DNA of 38,616 nt. It comes from Candidatus Parendomicrobium reticulitermitis. GTDB taxonomy: Bacteria > Elusimicrobiota > Endomicrobiia > Endomicrobiales > Endomicrobiaceae. The position numbers were made by a program, and so were the translations under genes. The DNA lies in contig JAITTG010000027.1 of the NCBI GenBank assembly GCA_031287095.1, forward strand, positions 1 to 38,616, written 5' to 3'. The notes below the pieces were generated by a model that was not told where the DNA came from, did not search any database, and was given only the letters and a program-made list of their open reading frames with translations. Each line of letters begins with the position of its first letter. Position 1 is the first letter of the stretch. Positions 1 through 8,590 of this stretch are shown here, piece after piece.

Positions 1-12
1 CCACCGCGCCGG

Positions 13-40
13 CCCCCCCCCCCCCCCCCCCCCCCCCCCC
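13..40. repeat. 28-nt poly-C run at window edge
   Basis: An uninterrupted run of 28 cytosines lies in an otherwise AT-rich sequence. No other homopolymer in the window approaches this length. It sits at the very start of the window, so a contig-end or polishing artefact is the simplest reading. A contingency tract is possible but unsupported. Confidence 0.6.
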
Positions 41-41
41 A

Positions 42-140
42 CCCAAAAATATTTTTAGACGCTCGACGGGTCTGGAAACAGCCTTAAAACGCATTGTAGA
101 AGAGGTCAATATCGCTGAAAAATTACTGTTTGCCATTTGA
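42..140 (+). CDS. possible 3' end of an unidentified gene
   Basis: One plus-strand frame is open from the poly-C run to a TGA at 138-140. It encodes about 32 residues of normal, amphipathic composition ending in EKLLFAI. The end looks more protein-like than the surrounding intergenic DNA, so this may be the tail of a gene whose 5' part is lost behind the poly-C artefact. I do not recognise the family, and chance is a real alternative. Confidence 0.25.
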   Translation, partial: PKNIFRRSTGLETALKRIVEEVNIAEKLLFAI

Positions 141-302
141 GGATTTCCTTTGTTTTTTTGTTTGTTACGGCGATTAAAACTATTAGACTCTAAAGATTAT
201 CGGTTGTTGCTTCCATTGCCGTTTTGGACAAACGGGATAATAACAAAATTCTTTGAAAAAATAAAATCAATCAATTGAAACAACAACAAAGGCAACAACA
301 AC

Positions 303-371
303 GGCTTATCGCAAGTTTCGCAAAGAAAGTTTAACGGACAATGATCACGCAAGGAACGCAAAACGGCAAAA
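303..371 (+). repeat. dispersed repeat, GCAAGTTTCGCAAA / ACGCAAAACGGCAAA family
   Basis: This segment closely matches 31457-31528 on the same strand. The reverse complement of its 3' half recurs at 22981-23028 and 31562-31624. Shared words include GCAAGTTTCGCAAA, CAATGATC and GAACGCAAAACGGCAAA. All copies are intergenic. Confidence 0.7.
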
Positions 372-550
372 AATAAAGCCCCAAATCTTGTGGGTGGGCA
401 AACGCGCCCTTACAATGTTCGTATATTTTTTTGTCGTTTACCAAGTCGCTTGGGGTATTGATGACATTAAACCCTTTTAGGGTTTAGATACAGCAATTGA
501 CCTTATCATCCCCGCATAGTCTGTGGCAATACGGGGTTATTAAAAACATT

Positions 551-571
551 AAATCCCTTCGGGATTTTTAT
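551..571. terminator. rho-independent terminator-like hairpin
   Basis: The stem AAATCCC / GGGATTT with a TTC loop (551-567) is followed by TTTA on the plus strand. On the minus strand the T-rich stretch comes a few bases later. It lies just beyond the end of gpmA and could end that transcript or one arriving from the left. Confidence 0.45.
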
Positions 572-625
572 AGGAAATAAACATTTTGTCTTTGTCGTTT
601 GTCTGCCGTTGTCGTTTTGCGTTTT

Positions 626-1372
626 TTATTTTGCTTTGCCTTGATTTGCTACTGATTCCATCGCTTTTTTTACCGCTTCAGCGTCGCCTAAATAATAGCG
701 TTTAACGGCTTTTAAATTGTCGTCAAGTTCATATACAAGAGGCATCGCTGTGGGGATATTTAAAGATATGATATCGGTATCGCTGATATTGTCTAAATAC
801 TTTATTAAAGCCCTGAGGCTGTTTCCGTGAGCGGATACTATTATATTCCTGCCCTCTTTTATTTTTGGTGCGATTTCTTTTGTCCAAAAAGGAATTACTC
901 TTGCAACAGTGTCTTTTAAGCATTCTGCAAGCGGTAATTGTTCCTTTGATAATGATGCGTATCTCGGGTCTTTGCCGGAATATCTCTCGTCATTTTCGTC
1001 AAGCGGCATGGGGGGAATGTCATAACTTCTTCTCCAACTTTTCACTTTGTCCTCTCCATATTTTTTTGCAGTTTCGGCTTTGTTTAAGCCTTGCAATGCT
1101 CCGTAATGGCGCTCATTTAATTCCCATCTTTTTATTATGTCTATCCATTGCAAATCCATAATGTCAAGAATTTCCCACAGAGTTTTGATTGCTCTTTTAA
1201 GGACGGAAGTAAAGGCTAAATCAAAAACATAGCCCTCTTTTTTTAATAATTCTCCAGCCGCAATCGCTTCTTCTTTGCCTTTTGGCGTTAAATCAACATC
1301 CGTCCAGCCTGTAAATCTGTTTTCTTTATTCCATAGGCTTTCGCCGTGTCTGATTAACACTATCTTATACAT
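626..1372 (-). CDS. gpmA: 2,3-bisphosphoglycerate-dependent phosphoglycerate mutase
   Basis: This cytosolic glycolytic enzyme interconverts 3- and 2-phosphoglycerate through a phosphohistidine. The 248-residue product has the usual length of the dPGM family. The N-terminal RHGES motif supplies the phosphorylated histidine (His9), a second catalytic histidine lies in HGNSLR (His182), and the ELNERHYG block contains the acid/base glutamate (Glu87). The family signature TGWTDVDL is present near residue 21. The start is supported by GGAG about 7 nt upstream of ATG. It is the last gene of the minus-strand housekeeping block, 21 bp after rny. Nothing unusual was seen. Confidence 0.95.
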   Translation of the reverse strand: MYKIVLIRHGESLWNKENRFTGWTDVDLTPKGKEEAIAAGELLKKEGYVFDLAFTSVLKRAIKTLWEILDIMDLQWIDIIKRWELNERHYGALQGLNKAETAKKYGEDKVKSWRRSYDIPPMPLDENDERYSGKDPRYASLSKEQLPLAECLKDTVARVIPFWTKEIAPKIKEGRNIIVSAHGNSLRALIKYLDNISDTDIISLNIPTAMPLVYELDDNLKAVKRYYLGDAEAVKKAMESVANQGKAK

Positions 1373-1393
1373 TTTTTCTCCTTTGAGATGAGA

Positions 1394-2947
1394 TTATTTT
1401 GCAATATCCTGCGCTCTTGTTTCTCTTATTACGGTCACTTTGATTTGCCCGGGATATTCCAAAGTCTGTTCTACTTTCTTTGCTATATCGTGAGCTAAAA
1501 CTTGCATTTGACCGTCGTTTATATTGTCTGGTTCAACCAAAATTCTTACTTCCCTGCCTGCTTGTATGGCATAAGCCATTGAAACGCCTTTAAAGTCTGT
1601 CGCAACTTTTTCAAGTTTTTCAAGTCTTTGCATATAATGCTCTACCGACTCTCTTCTTGCGCCCGGTCTTGCCGCTGATATTGCGTCGGCGGCGGCTATT
1701 ACAAAAGCCTCCGCGCTTTTTGGAGTATCAAAACCTTCGTGATGAGAAAGAATTGCATTTATCATCTTAGGAGATTCTCCGAACTTTTTTGCGACTTCCG
1801 CAGAAATTTGATGATGAGTGCCTTCAACTTCATGGTCAACGGCTTTGCCTATATCATGGAGAAGCCCCGCTTTTTTACAAAACATCACATCTATGCCGAG
1901 TTCTCCCGCTATTGCGCCCGCAATCCAAGTGACTTCTAAAGTGTGCTGAAGTTGATTTTGCCCGTAAGAAGTTCTAAATTTCAATTTGCCAAGCAATTTG
2001 ATGATTTCTTGATTAAGACCGGGAACGCCCGCTTCAATAGCGGCTTGTTCTCCAATCTCTTTCAATCTGACATCCATTTCTTTTTTTACTTTATCAACAA
2101 CTTCCTCAATTCTTGCCGGATGTATTCTGCCGTCGGCAATCAATCTTTCAAGAGCGATTTTTGCAATTTCTCTTCTTACTCCGTCAAAAGCGGAAACAAC
2201 TATAGTTTCAGGGGTATCGTCAACAATCAAGTCAACCCCTGTGATTTGTTCAAAAGTCCTGATATTTCTGCCTTCTCTGCCGATTACCCGCCCTTTCATT
2301 TCGTCATTAGTTATTTGAACTGTTGAAGTGGTGATATCTACCGTATAATCTGCGGCAATTCTTTGTATAGCCACAGATAAAATCTCTTTGGATTTTTTGT
2401 CCGCATTATCTCTTGTCTCTTGCTCAATCTTTTGCAATATGATTGCGGCGTCTTGCTTTGCCTCATCCTCCATCGCCTTAATAAGAGAATTTTTAGCGTC
2501 TTCTTTTGTCATCTGGGCGATTCTTTCCAAAGATTTTCTCTGCTCCTCTTTGATTTTGTCAATTTCGGCGTATTTATAACTTAGGTTTTGCGACTTTTGA
2601 GAAAGTTCTTTTTCTCTGTTTGACAATTCTCTTTCTCTTCTTTCAGCGCCGTCTATTCTCTTATCAAGATTTTCCTCGCGCTGATTAAGCCTGCTTTCCA
2701 TAGATTGAGCCGCTAATTTTCTATCTTTAATTTCTTGTTCAAACTCTTTCCTTTCTTTATCTACAATCAATTTTGCTTCAAGCAATGATTCTTTAGACTT
2801 TGTCTCCGCTTTCAATTTGGCTTCGTTTATAATTCTTTCGGAAACTTGTTCGGCTGATTTTACATTGGTCTTTGCATAAGCAAATCTCAAAATATAACCT
2901 AAAGCCAAAGCGACTAAAGCGATGATTACTGTTGTTAAAATGCTCAT
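1394..2947 (-). CDS. rny: ribonuclease Y
   Basis: This membrane-anchored endoribonuclease initiates mRNA decay. The order is a single N-terminal transmembrane helix (about residues 2-22), a long charged coiled coil (about 30-200), a KH RNA-binding domain with [12 protein letters not shown] (from about residue 220), and an HD metal-dependent phosphohydrolase domain with HD at 364-365 plus later histidines in HEVEGTHH and SHHEG. The frame continues nine codons upstream, but that ATG (2974) has no ribosome site. The chosen ATG at 2947 has GGAG seven bases upstream and gives the classic membrane-anchor start MSILTTV (517 aa). It lies between fau and gpmA in the same orientation. Confidence 0.95.
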   Translation of the reverse strand: MSILTTVIIALVALALGYILRFAYAKTNVKSAEQVSERIINEAKLKAETKSKESLLEAKLIVDKERKEFEQEIKDRKLAAQSMESRLNQREENLDKRIDGAERRERELSNREKELSQKSQNLSYKYAEIDKIKEEQRKSLERIAQMTKEDAKNSLIKAMEDEAKQDAAIILQKIEQETRDNADKKSKEILSVAIQRIAADYTVDITTSTVQITNDEMKGRVIGREGRNIRTFEQITGVDLIVDDTPETIVVSAFDGVRREIAKIALERLIADGRIHPARIEEVVDKVKKEMDVRLKEIGEQAAIEAGVPGLNQEIIKLLGKLKFRTSYGQNQLQHTLEVTWIAGAIAGELGIDVMFCKKAGLLHDIGKAVDHEVEGTHHQISAEVAKKFGESPKMINAILSHHEGFDTPKSAEAFVIAAADAISAARPGARRESVEHYMQRLEKLEKVATDFKGVSMAYAIQAGREVRILVEPDNINDGQMQVLAHDIAKKVEQTLEYPGQIKVTVIRETRAQDIAK

Positions 2948-2990
2948 ACGCCCGCTCCTTTTTGAAATTTTCAAACTTCATTTTCAATTT

Positions 2991-3587
2991 TTAATTTTTT
3001 TGTTTCACAATTCTCTTGCCGCTGATAATCATTCCTAAAGGTTCGTCAAATTCCTCGCGCGCAACTTTATTTACAATCTGAAAATCATAAGCAAGTCCTA
3101 CAATTTTTTCTTTTGCTATCCCTTTAAGCCATCTGTCAAAATAACCCCGCCCATATCCTACTCTATAACAATCTTCGTCAAAAACAATGCCCGGAACTAC
3201 AATCAATCCAATTTCATCTTTACTGATTTCATTTTCAATTTTTGGTTGTTTTATCCCCATCACGGTATCGCAAGCGCTAAAATCGCAAAAAGCAAATGCT
3301 CCCATTATTCTTTTGTTTTTATCAATAATCGCAGGCAGAGCGGCTTTTTTGCCGTTTTTAAGCGCGCGGCTTATCATCTCTTGCGTATTTACTTCTCCTC
3401 TTACAGACTGATAAAACATAATAGTTTTTGCTTTTTGATATATAGGCAAATTTTCAAGTTTACCTAAAATCTTTTTGCTTTCGGACGCAGCCAAATCAGG
3501 CGCAATAGTTTCTCTCATTTTTAGAAATCTATTTCTTAACTCTTTTTTGTCTAAGTCCATACAAGCGTTCGCTAATTCTTGCTTCAT
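2991..3587 (-). CDS. fau: 5-formyltetrahydrofolate cyclo-ligase
   Basis: This enzyme uses ATP to convert 5-formyl-THF to 5,10-methenyl-THF, recycling a storage folate into one-carbon metabolism. The 198-residue product carries the diagnostic GYGRGYFDR loop at 144-152, VPGIVFDEDCYR before it, and the N-terminal basic region LRNRFLKMRETI. The start overlaps the end of rarA by 59 bp. An AAGGA-type site precedes the chosen ATG, while the internal Met10 lacks one. In many bacteria this gene follows zapA and the 6S RNA gene; here rarA has been placed between them. Confidence 0.93.
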   Translation of the reverse strand: MKQELANACMDLDKKELRNRFLKMRETIAPDLAASESKKILGKLENLPIYQKAKTIMFYQSVRGEVNTQEMISRALKNGKKAALPAIIDKNKRIMGAFAFCDFSACDTVMGIKQPKIENEISKDEIGLIVVPGIVFDEDCYRVGYGRGYFDRWLKGIAKEKIVGLAYDFQIVNKVAREEFDEPLGMIISGKRIVKQKN

Positions 3588-4848
3588 AGCCTTCCTTTGT
3601 CGGTTTATAGAGTTTTACCGGGTCGTCCCAATAATCCTGCTCTACAAAATGCCCTTCAAAATCATGCGGATATTTATATCCTTGTCCATGTCCCAAATGT
3701 TTTCCATCTAAATTCGCATCTTTTAAATGATTGGGAACGCTTCTCGCTTTGCCGTTTTTCACTTCGGCAAGAGCCGCCTCTATAGCCAAATAAGCTGAGT
3801 TTGATTTCGGCGCGCTTGCCACATATACTACCGCTTGGGATAAAATAATTCTCGCTTCAGGCATTCCGATAAATTCCACCGCTCTTAAAGCCGACTCCGC
3901 AAACATCAAAGCCCGAGGGTCAGCCATTCCTACATCTTCTGACGCCGCTATTATTATTCTTCGGGCTATAAAGCGCGGATCTTCTCCCGCAGATAACATT
4001 TTTGCCATCCAATATAGCGCCGCGTCGGGGTCGCTTCCTCTCATTGATTTTATAAATGCCGAGATATGGTCATAATGAGCGTCTCCGGAACGGTCGTATA
4101 AAACCGCTCTTTTTTGCATAGACTCTTGCGCTGTGGAAATGTCAAAAATCCTTACCCCTTTTTCATCTACTTTTGTAGAAAGAACTCCTATTTCAAGAGC
4201 GTTGAGAAGTTTTCTCGCATCTCCATCGGCATTAAAAATCAAATGTTTTCTCGCGTCGTCGGACATTTGGACTGTATAATTTCCAAGTCCATTTTCTTTG
4301 TCTTTTAAAGCATTGTCTAAAATTGTTGAAAGAGCATCTTTTGGGAGAGATTTAAACTCAAAAACAATACTTCTTGATATTATAGCCGCATTTATGTAAA
4401 AAAACGGATTTTCCGTCGTGATGCCTATTAAGGTGATTATGCCTCTTTCAACATCTGGAAGCAGCGCGTCTTGCTGCGAACGGTTAAAATGATGAATTTC
4501 ATCAAGCATAAGAATTGTTTTTTTTCCGTAAAGTTCAGTTCTTGATTTAGCCGCTTCAATAACTTTTCTAATTTCCGCAATGCCTATTGTAACCGCATTT
4601 GCTTCTTCAAAATAGGATTTTGTTTTTAAGGCTATAATCCTCGCCAAAGCACTTTTACCAGTTCCCGGAGGACCAAAAAAAATCATAGAGCCGAGATTAT
4701 CCGCTTCGATAGAGCGGCGCAAAAGTTTGTCATTTCCCGCTATATTTTCCTGTCCTAAAAAATCCTCAAAAGATTTTGGCGACATTCTTGCCGCTAACGG
4801 TTTATTTTTTTGTTTAGCGGAGTTTGTCATAAAATCAGTCTGCTGCAT
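3529..4848 (-). CDS. rarA: replication-associated recombination protein A (MgsA/RarA AAA+ ATPase)
   Basis: This clamp-loader-like AAA+ ATPase acts at stalled replication forks. Walker A is GPPGTGKS (about residues 59-66) and Walker B is LDEIH (about 115-119), followed by FNRSQQDALLPDVE, a RarA/Mgs1/WRNIP1 hallmark. ITTENPFF (sensor 1) and the C-terminal tetramerisation region, with EDVGMADP and PKSNSAYLA, follow. The frame opens at 4881, but the ATG at 4848 has a strong AGGAGG just upstream, giving 439 residues, normal for the family. It lies directly downstream of the 6S RNA terminator and overlaps fau. Confidence 0.95.
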   Translation of the reverse strand: MQQTDFMTNSAKQKNKPLAARMSPKSFEDFLGQENIAGNDKLLRRSIEADNLGSMIFFGPPGTGKSALARIIALKTKSYFEEANAVTIGIAEIRKVIEAAKSRTELYGKKTILMLDEIHHFNRSQQDALLPDVERGIITLIGITTENPFFYINAAIISRSIVFEFKSLPKDALSTILDNALKDKENGLGNYTVQMSDDARKHLIFNADGDARKLLNALEIGVLSTKVDEKGVRIFDISTAQESMQKRAVLYDRSGDAHYDHISAFIKSMRGSDPDAALYWMAKMLSAGEDPRFIARRIIIAASEDVGMADPRALMFAESALRAVEFIGMPEARIILSQAVVYVASAPKSNSAYLAIEAALAEVKNGKARSVPNHLKDANLDGKHLGHGQGYKYPHDFEGHFVEQDYWDDPVKLYKPTKEGYEARISERLYGLRQKRVKK

Positions 4849-4898
4849 AAACCCTCCTAAACGCGCGCGGCGCTGTGTCAACTTAATCGGCTATTCAT

Positions 4899-5060
4899 AA
4901 AAAAACCCCGCGATGCCGTGCATTCTAAAAGATTTAAAGCCCTTTTATCAGGTGAGAATCAGAGGCATAAGCCCTCGAGCAAACGCTCGTCTTGGATTCT
5001 CCTGTTTAGACTTGTAGGAATAAATACATTTAGAATGTCACCAACACCGCAGGGAAAACA
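4899..5060 (-). ncRNA. ssrS: 6S RNA
   Basis: Read on the minus strand this is a long imperfect hairpin. The 5' strand begins CCCTGCGGTGTTGGTGACATTCT and the 3' strand is AGAATGCACGGCATCGCGGGG, which pair to form the closing stem. The large internal bubble is followed by an apical arm with GGAGAATCC / GATTCTC and a GAGCG/CGAGC-type tip. The 3' end runs into seven Ts (4899-4905), as expected for intrinsic termination. 6S RNA sequesters the housekeeping RNA polymerase holoenzyme in stationary phase. Its position immediately downstream of zapA matches the arrangement in many bacteria and supports the call. The exact ends are estimates. Confidence 0.85.
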
Positions 5061-5070
5061 TTAAAATATT

Positions 5071-5361
5071 TCAATTTAACACATTTGTTTCATCAATTTG
5101 TTTAATCAATTTGTTAATTTTTCTTGTATAAGTCTCCGAAATATTTTCTTGCAAACCTTTAAGTTCAAGCAACTCTTTGGCAATATAAAAAGTCGTTAAA
5201 GCCGCTATTTTTTGAGTGTCAACCACATCCCGTCTTTGCTTTTGCACATTTTCCCATTTTTCATTTATTAACTCGGTAATCGCCGCTATGTCTAATTGTC
5301 CGATTCCATCCAAATCAACTACTATTTCTTTATTCATTACATTCAAGAGGTGTTTTGCCAT
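5071..5361 (-). CDS. zapA: cell division protein ZapA
   Basis: This small cytosolic FtsZ-ring stabiliser is 96 residues, the usual ZapA size. It has a short N-terminal globular part (VMNKEIVVDLDG), a central helix containing ALTTFYIAKELLELK, and a C-terminal coiled coil that would drive dimerisation. The ATG follows the TAA of the upstream coiled-coil gene by one base, so translation is probably coupled. Only a weak ribosome site is visible. The 6S RNA gene follows directly, the most widespread zapA neighbourhood. Sequence similarity in this family is low, so context contributes to the call. Confidence 0.82.
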   Translation of the reverse strand: MAKHLLNVMNKEIVVDLDGIGQLDIAAITELINEKWENVQKQRRDVVDTQKIAALTTFYIAKELLELKGLQENISETYTRKINKLIKQIDETNVLN

Positions 5362-5362
5362 T

Positions 5363-5596
5363 TTATTTCTTAAAAGTCTCTATTTTTCTTAGTATTCTTT
5401 CAACTTTTACTATTGAATTTTCAACATTTTTTTTCAAAAGGACATATTCGGCGGCTTTTGTTGCATTTGTTTTGTTTTCCAACCTTAAAAAATCAATTTC
5501 GACATTCAATTTGACATTTTTATCGCTAATTTCTTTACATTTTGCCGTCAATTTCTGAACTTTTGCCGATAAAACATTTAAAACTCTATCATCCAT
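5363..5596 (-). CDS. small coiled-coil protein, ZapB-like, probably leaderless
   Basis: The product is 77 residues, almost entirely heptad-like helix (VLSAKVQKL, then LNVEIDFLRLENK, then VENSIVKVERILRKIE), with no membrane segment. It is the first gene of a coupled pair with zapA, which suggests a divisome coiled-coil role like ZapB. The frame is open from 5650, but a near-consensus promoter (TTGACA, 17 bp, TACAAT) lies inside that extension. It predicts transcription starting within about one base of the ATG at 5596, so I chose that start. The alternative ATG at 5605 overlaps the -10 element. Family assignment rests on shape and context only. Confidence 0.6.
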   Translation of the reverse strand: MDDRVLNVLSAKVQKLTAKCKEISDKNVKLNVEIDFLRLENKTNATKAAEYVLLKKNVENSIVKVERILRKIETFKK

Positions 5597-5603
5597 GCCC
5601 GGC

Positions 5604-5632
5604 ATTGTATAAATTGCCCCCTCTTTTGTCAA
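5604..5632 (-). promoter_or_regulatory. sigma-70-type promoter of the zapB-like/zapA/6S block
   Basis: On the minus strand TTGACA (5632-5627) and TACAAT (5609-5604) are separated by exactly 17 bp. The expected transcription start, about 7 nt downstream, coincides with the ATG at 5596. Confidence 0.7.
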
Positions 5633-5650
5633 CTTATGAGTAATATACAT

Positions 5651-6158
5651 ATATCTTTATGGCAAAACGCATTGATTTTTCAATAAAAAATAATAAACTT
5701 CTTGCACAACCGACATATAAAAATAGATTGACAATTTATGTATTTGTTTTTTGTCGTTGTAGGGGCAAATCATTATTTGCATGTTGTTTGTATTTTGTTT
5801 TTTATCGGTTATCGTTTTTCGTGCGGAGGGGCGTGTTTGCCCCACGCCCGCCAGCACAAATTGAGTTAACATTTATTCTTATCATATTATATGTGCGCCT
5901 AAAATCAATATATTGGACTTCGAAAGGATATTGAACAGCCAAAATCAAATCAATATAAACAATTAGATGTTCATGGCGGCGAATAGTTATTTATCTTTTT
6001 TAAGAATTAATAACTTGTTTGTGATTTCCCCATCTCGTAAAATTTAATGATATGAGGATAATAATGCTCCCAATGAACGCAATTCTTAACAATATCAAAA
6101 CAAAACAAATCAAATCATAACACTAATCTCAAAATTACTAATCAATATCTCCACAACT
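5651..6158. other. left flank of the prophage remnant, no gene
   Basis: I see no credible coding sequence. The stretch has a solo inverted-repeat end resembling the MITE at 34446 (near 5697-5725), and a GC-rich hairpin GGGCGTG/CACGCCC around 5827-5852. The rest is AT-rich sequence leading into the truncated terminase. No duplicated attachment site matching the tRNA-Phe end was found here. Confidence 0.55.
5697..5725 (+). repeat. solo terminal inverted repeat of the MITE family
   Basis: CTTCTTGCACAACCGACATATAAAA resembles the left end of the MITE at 34446 (GACCTCTTGCGCAACCGATA...), with a few substitutions. No matching right end was found nearby. It may be a decayed copy at the chromosome/prophage border. 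Confidence 0.55.
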
Positions 6159-7010
6159 TTGTCATTCTATAGTTTTTGGTTTGTAATTGCAGGTAAGATC
6201 TGCAATCTCTGTTGTTTCCTTTCTTCGTTATTGCCAAGCATCCCCTCAACTCCGTCAAAAATGATAGAGGCTTTTATTGAGACAATGCAAGAGGACGAGA
6301 AAGAGGCGAGGCTTCATGGTAAGTTTAAACATTTGGTGGGGCTTGTTTATAAAGAGTTTAGCGAGATACATAGGGTTGATAGTTTTGAGATACCAGAGAA
6401 TTGGACAAAGGTTTGCGCTTGCGATTTTCATCAGAGAAAGGCTTGTTATTTTGTTTGGGTTGCGATTGACGAAAACGATATTGCTTATGTTTATGACGAG
6501 TTGAACACACAAGGGACAATAAGACAAATATGTGAAAAAGTAATAGCCAAAGAAAAAGAGCATAAAGGCAGGGTTAAATACAGGTTCATAGACAGCATTT
6601 CGTCAACTCCCGACAGAATTACGGGAAAATGCCCGCAAAGAGAGATTGCTATTACGGGCAATGAAATGGGACACCCTTTAAATTTCAGAGCCTCTACAAA
6701 GAATTGGGCAATGGGCAAAGACGCGGTAATGGAGTATTTGCAAGTCAAGAACGGCAAGCCCGGAATTTATTTTTTTAAAGACAGGTGCCGAATGCTCATT
6801 GAAAGCATGACGCGATACACTTGGGCAAACGCTAATACAAAAGAGGGAGAGGCTGAAAAGCCGCGCAAAATGTATGACGACGCGCCAGACGCTTTAAGAT
6901 ACGCGCTTGTTTTAAGGATTAAGTATCAACATCAACAAAGAATAAATTATGAGGCGGACAATGTTTATGATTACGAAAAATCAATAACAGGATATAGATT
7001 AGGGGGATAA
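6159..7010 (+). pseudogene. phage terminase large subunit, C-terminal nuclease remnant
   Basis: From about residue 34 the protein resembles the end of a terminase large subunit. RLHGKFKHLVGLVYKEF is the typical junction into the RNase H-like nuclease that cuts concatemeric phage DNA. VCACDFHQRKACYFVWVAID supplies the first acidic strand and DDAPDALRYAL the terminal Asp cluster. The N-terminal packaging ATPase with Walker A/B motifs (roughly 200-250 residues) is missing. The first 30 residues (Cys/Phe-rich) look like read-in from non-coding DNA. Without the motor domain it cannot package DNA. No portal, capsid or tail assembly genes follow, so the prophage has suffered large internal deletions. 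Confidence 0.75.
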
Positions 7011-7011
7011 A

Positions 7012-7299
7012 ATGTATTTAAAAATTGACGACGGGACGGGAATTGATAAGGAAGCGGCAAGTTGTAAGAGCGGAATTGTTAAACCTACAAAAGAATTGCA
7101 GATAGTAGGTTTATCAAGCGCAGGCGGAACAATAATATTTGAACAAGCGGCGGACGGAAAAAATTTTACCGTTTGCGAAATTGGCGGTTCTGCGGCTTTT
7201 ACATCAGACGATACATATCATATTTTGTATGGCGATTATTTTATACGGGCAAATTATGACGGAGCGCAACAAAGCGATATAAAAATAATTTTAAGATAA
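7012..7299 (+). CDS. hypothetical phage protein, beta-rich
   Basis: This 95-residue protein begins one base after the terminase stop, preceded by AGGGGGAT. It is predicted to be mostly beta strand (LQIVGLSSAGGTIIFEQ, TYHILYGDYFIRANYDG), with no signal peptide or membrane segment. Its position between the terminase remnant and the tail-fibre gene suggests a small virion or fibre-associated protein. I do not recognise the family. Confidence 0.6.
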   Translation: MYLKIDDGTGIDKEAASCKSGIVKPTKELQIVGLSSAGGTIIFEQAADGKNFTVCEIGGSAAFTSDDTYHILYGDYFIRANYDGAQQSDIKIILR

Positions 7300-7309
7300 G
7301 GAGCATATT

Positions 7310-8293
7310 ATGTCAGATATTGGGAAAAAAGATATAGGAATTGGCGGCGGTTCTACCGCTTGGGGCGGCATTACAGGCAACATAAACGCTCAAACAGATT
7401 TGAAAAATAAACTTGACGAAAAAGCAAATGCCGCAAACACTTACACAAAGACTGAAATTGATGGACAGATGGGCGGCAAAGCCGATAAATCAGATACATA
7501 TACGAAAACGGAAACAGATGAAGAAATAGCAAACGCTCAACTTGCAAACCAGCAATGGCTGTCTGCGGTTAATGCAAAATCTGATTTACCCACAGTGCCC
7601 AATCCCCTACAAAACTATTTATGCCGCGTTATGAATGATACCGCAACGCCCGCAAACAACGGCGTATGGCAATGGATAGGCGGCGGGACAGATTGGACTT
7701 ATTTTAGCGACAATCTTGACTTTATTGACGAAACAGAATTGGAAGAAGTAATAGCGATAAATCCACCCACGATAACAGAAAATGCCACAAAGTTTGTTGC
7801 CAATACCGCAATGACATTTGTTGAGTTTTGGCAGGCAGTTATCAATAAGATAAATGGTGTAATAGCGGCTATACCTGATGTTAGCAATTTTCTTAATAAG
7901 AATTTAAGCAACGGCGCAAAGGCAACGCAAGCCAATGTTAATACCATAATGCCTAACGCAATGGATTATGTTGTTGAAACAGAAGTTTCAACATCGTCAT
8001 ATGCTGGTTATCGGGTTTGGAAAAGCGGCTTTATTGAGCAGTGGGGGCAATACGCTCCCACCATAGCGGCAGGTAATGAATATGTTGAAGTTGCGATTAA
8101 CCTTACAAAAGTCATGAGAAGCGCGTATTATAATATCCAAATTACGCCGCAGTATAGCGGTAGCGGATATACATTGATTAAAACGGTCGGATATACAAAT
8201 AGATATACTGATAGGTTTGTTGCAAGATATGCGCTTACCGCCGCTCAAACATCAGCCATTGCATTTGGGGCGCAGTGGTATGTGGCTGGATAA
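7310..8293 (+). CDS. phage tail fibre protein
   Basis: This 327-residue protein has fibre hallmarks. Two YTKTE(I/T)D repeats (about residues 44-72), of the type seen in trimeric fibre shafts, are followed by a Trp/Gly-rich segment (NNGVWQWIGGGTDWTYF). The C-terminal domain (about 235-327) resembles gp53-like fibre tips: SGFIEQWGQ, a long beta-sandwich, and an ending similar to AIAFGAQWYVAG. It would form the host-recognition tip of a virion. The frame is intact and has a ribosome site (AAGGAGCATATT before ATG). It is the best-preserved structural gene of the remnant. Confidence 0.75.
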   Translation: MSDIGKKDIGIGGGSTAWGGITGNINAQTDLKNKLDEKANAANTYTKTEIDGQMGGKADKSDTYTKTETDEEIANAQLANQQWLSAVNAKSDLPTVPNPLQNYLCRVMNDTATPANNGVWQWIGGGTDWTYFSDNLDFIDETELEEVIAINPPTITENATKFVANTAMTFVEFWQAVINKINGVIAAIPDVSNFLNKNLSNGAKATQANVNTIMPNAMDYVVETEVSTSSYAGYRVWKSGFIEQWGQYAPTIAAGNEYVEVAINLTKVMRSAYYNIQITPQYSGSGYTLIKTVGYTNRYTDRFVARYALTAAQTSAIAFGAQWYVAG

Positions 8294-8323
8294 ATTAAAA
8301 ATAAGAGATTAAAGGGAAACAAA

Positions 8324-8590
8324 ATGATATACGCAATAATCGGAAGCGTCGTTGGAATTATTACATTACTGATAACTTTGGGCAAGATTATGTTTTCAAT
8401 GGGCAAACTCACGGGCAAGATAGACGAACTTGCTGGCGACATGAAAGAGGTCAAAGGCAAGGTTGATAATCATAATCACCTAATAGAGCGCATTGTAGCA
8501 TTAGAGCAAGCAAACAAAGACTTATTGGGGCGTGTGGACAAAGTTAGTTCAAGGCTGGATAACTTTATTATTAACGCAAAGGGGGACTAA
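8324..8590 (+). CDS. small membrane-anchored coiled-coil phage protein (lysis-associated?)
   Basis: The 88-residue product has one N-terminal transmembrane helix (IIGSVVGIITLLITLG) followed by a coiled coil (KVDNHNHLIERIVALEQANKDLLGRVDKVSSRLDN). The layout matches XhlA-type or other holin-accessory proteins. It is placed directly before the holin gene, whose ATG begins at the base after this stop, so the two are translationally coupled. The family is not certain. Confidence 0.6.
   Translation: MIYAIIGSVVGIITLLITLGKIMFSMGKLTGKIDELAGDMKEVKGKVDNHNHLIERIVALEQANKDLLGRVDKVSSRLDNFIINAKGD

Larger units (their letters stand above)
141..625. other. intergenic region with repeats and small hairpins
   Basis: No gene is seen here. 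The stretch contains one copy of a dispersed repeat (303-371), a hairpin at 468-486 (TAAACCC/GGGTTTA), a CCCCG/CGGGG hairpin at 510-536, and a terminator-like hairpin at 551-567. It ends in T-rich sequence related to the same dispersed repeat family (about 586-626). Confidence 0.6.

Noticed and set aside
1943-2326. Plus-strand ORF of 127 codons inside rny
   Set aside because: It is antisense to a clear gene, has Phe/Ser-rich shadow composition and no ribosome site.
5651-6158. Left attachment site matching the tRNA-Phe 3' end
   Set aside because: No copy of the tRNA end was found at the left flank, so integration into tRNA-Phe is not demonstrated.
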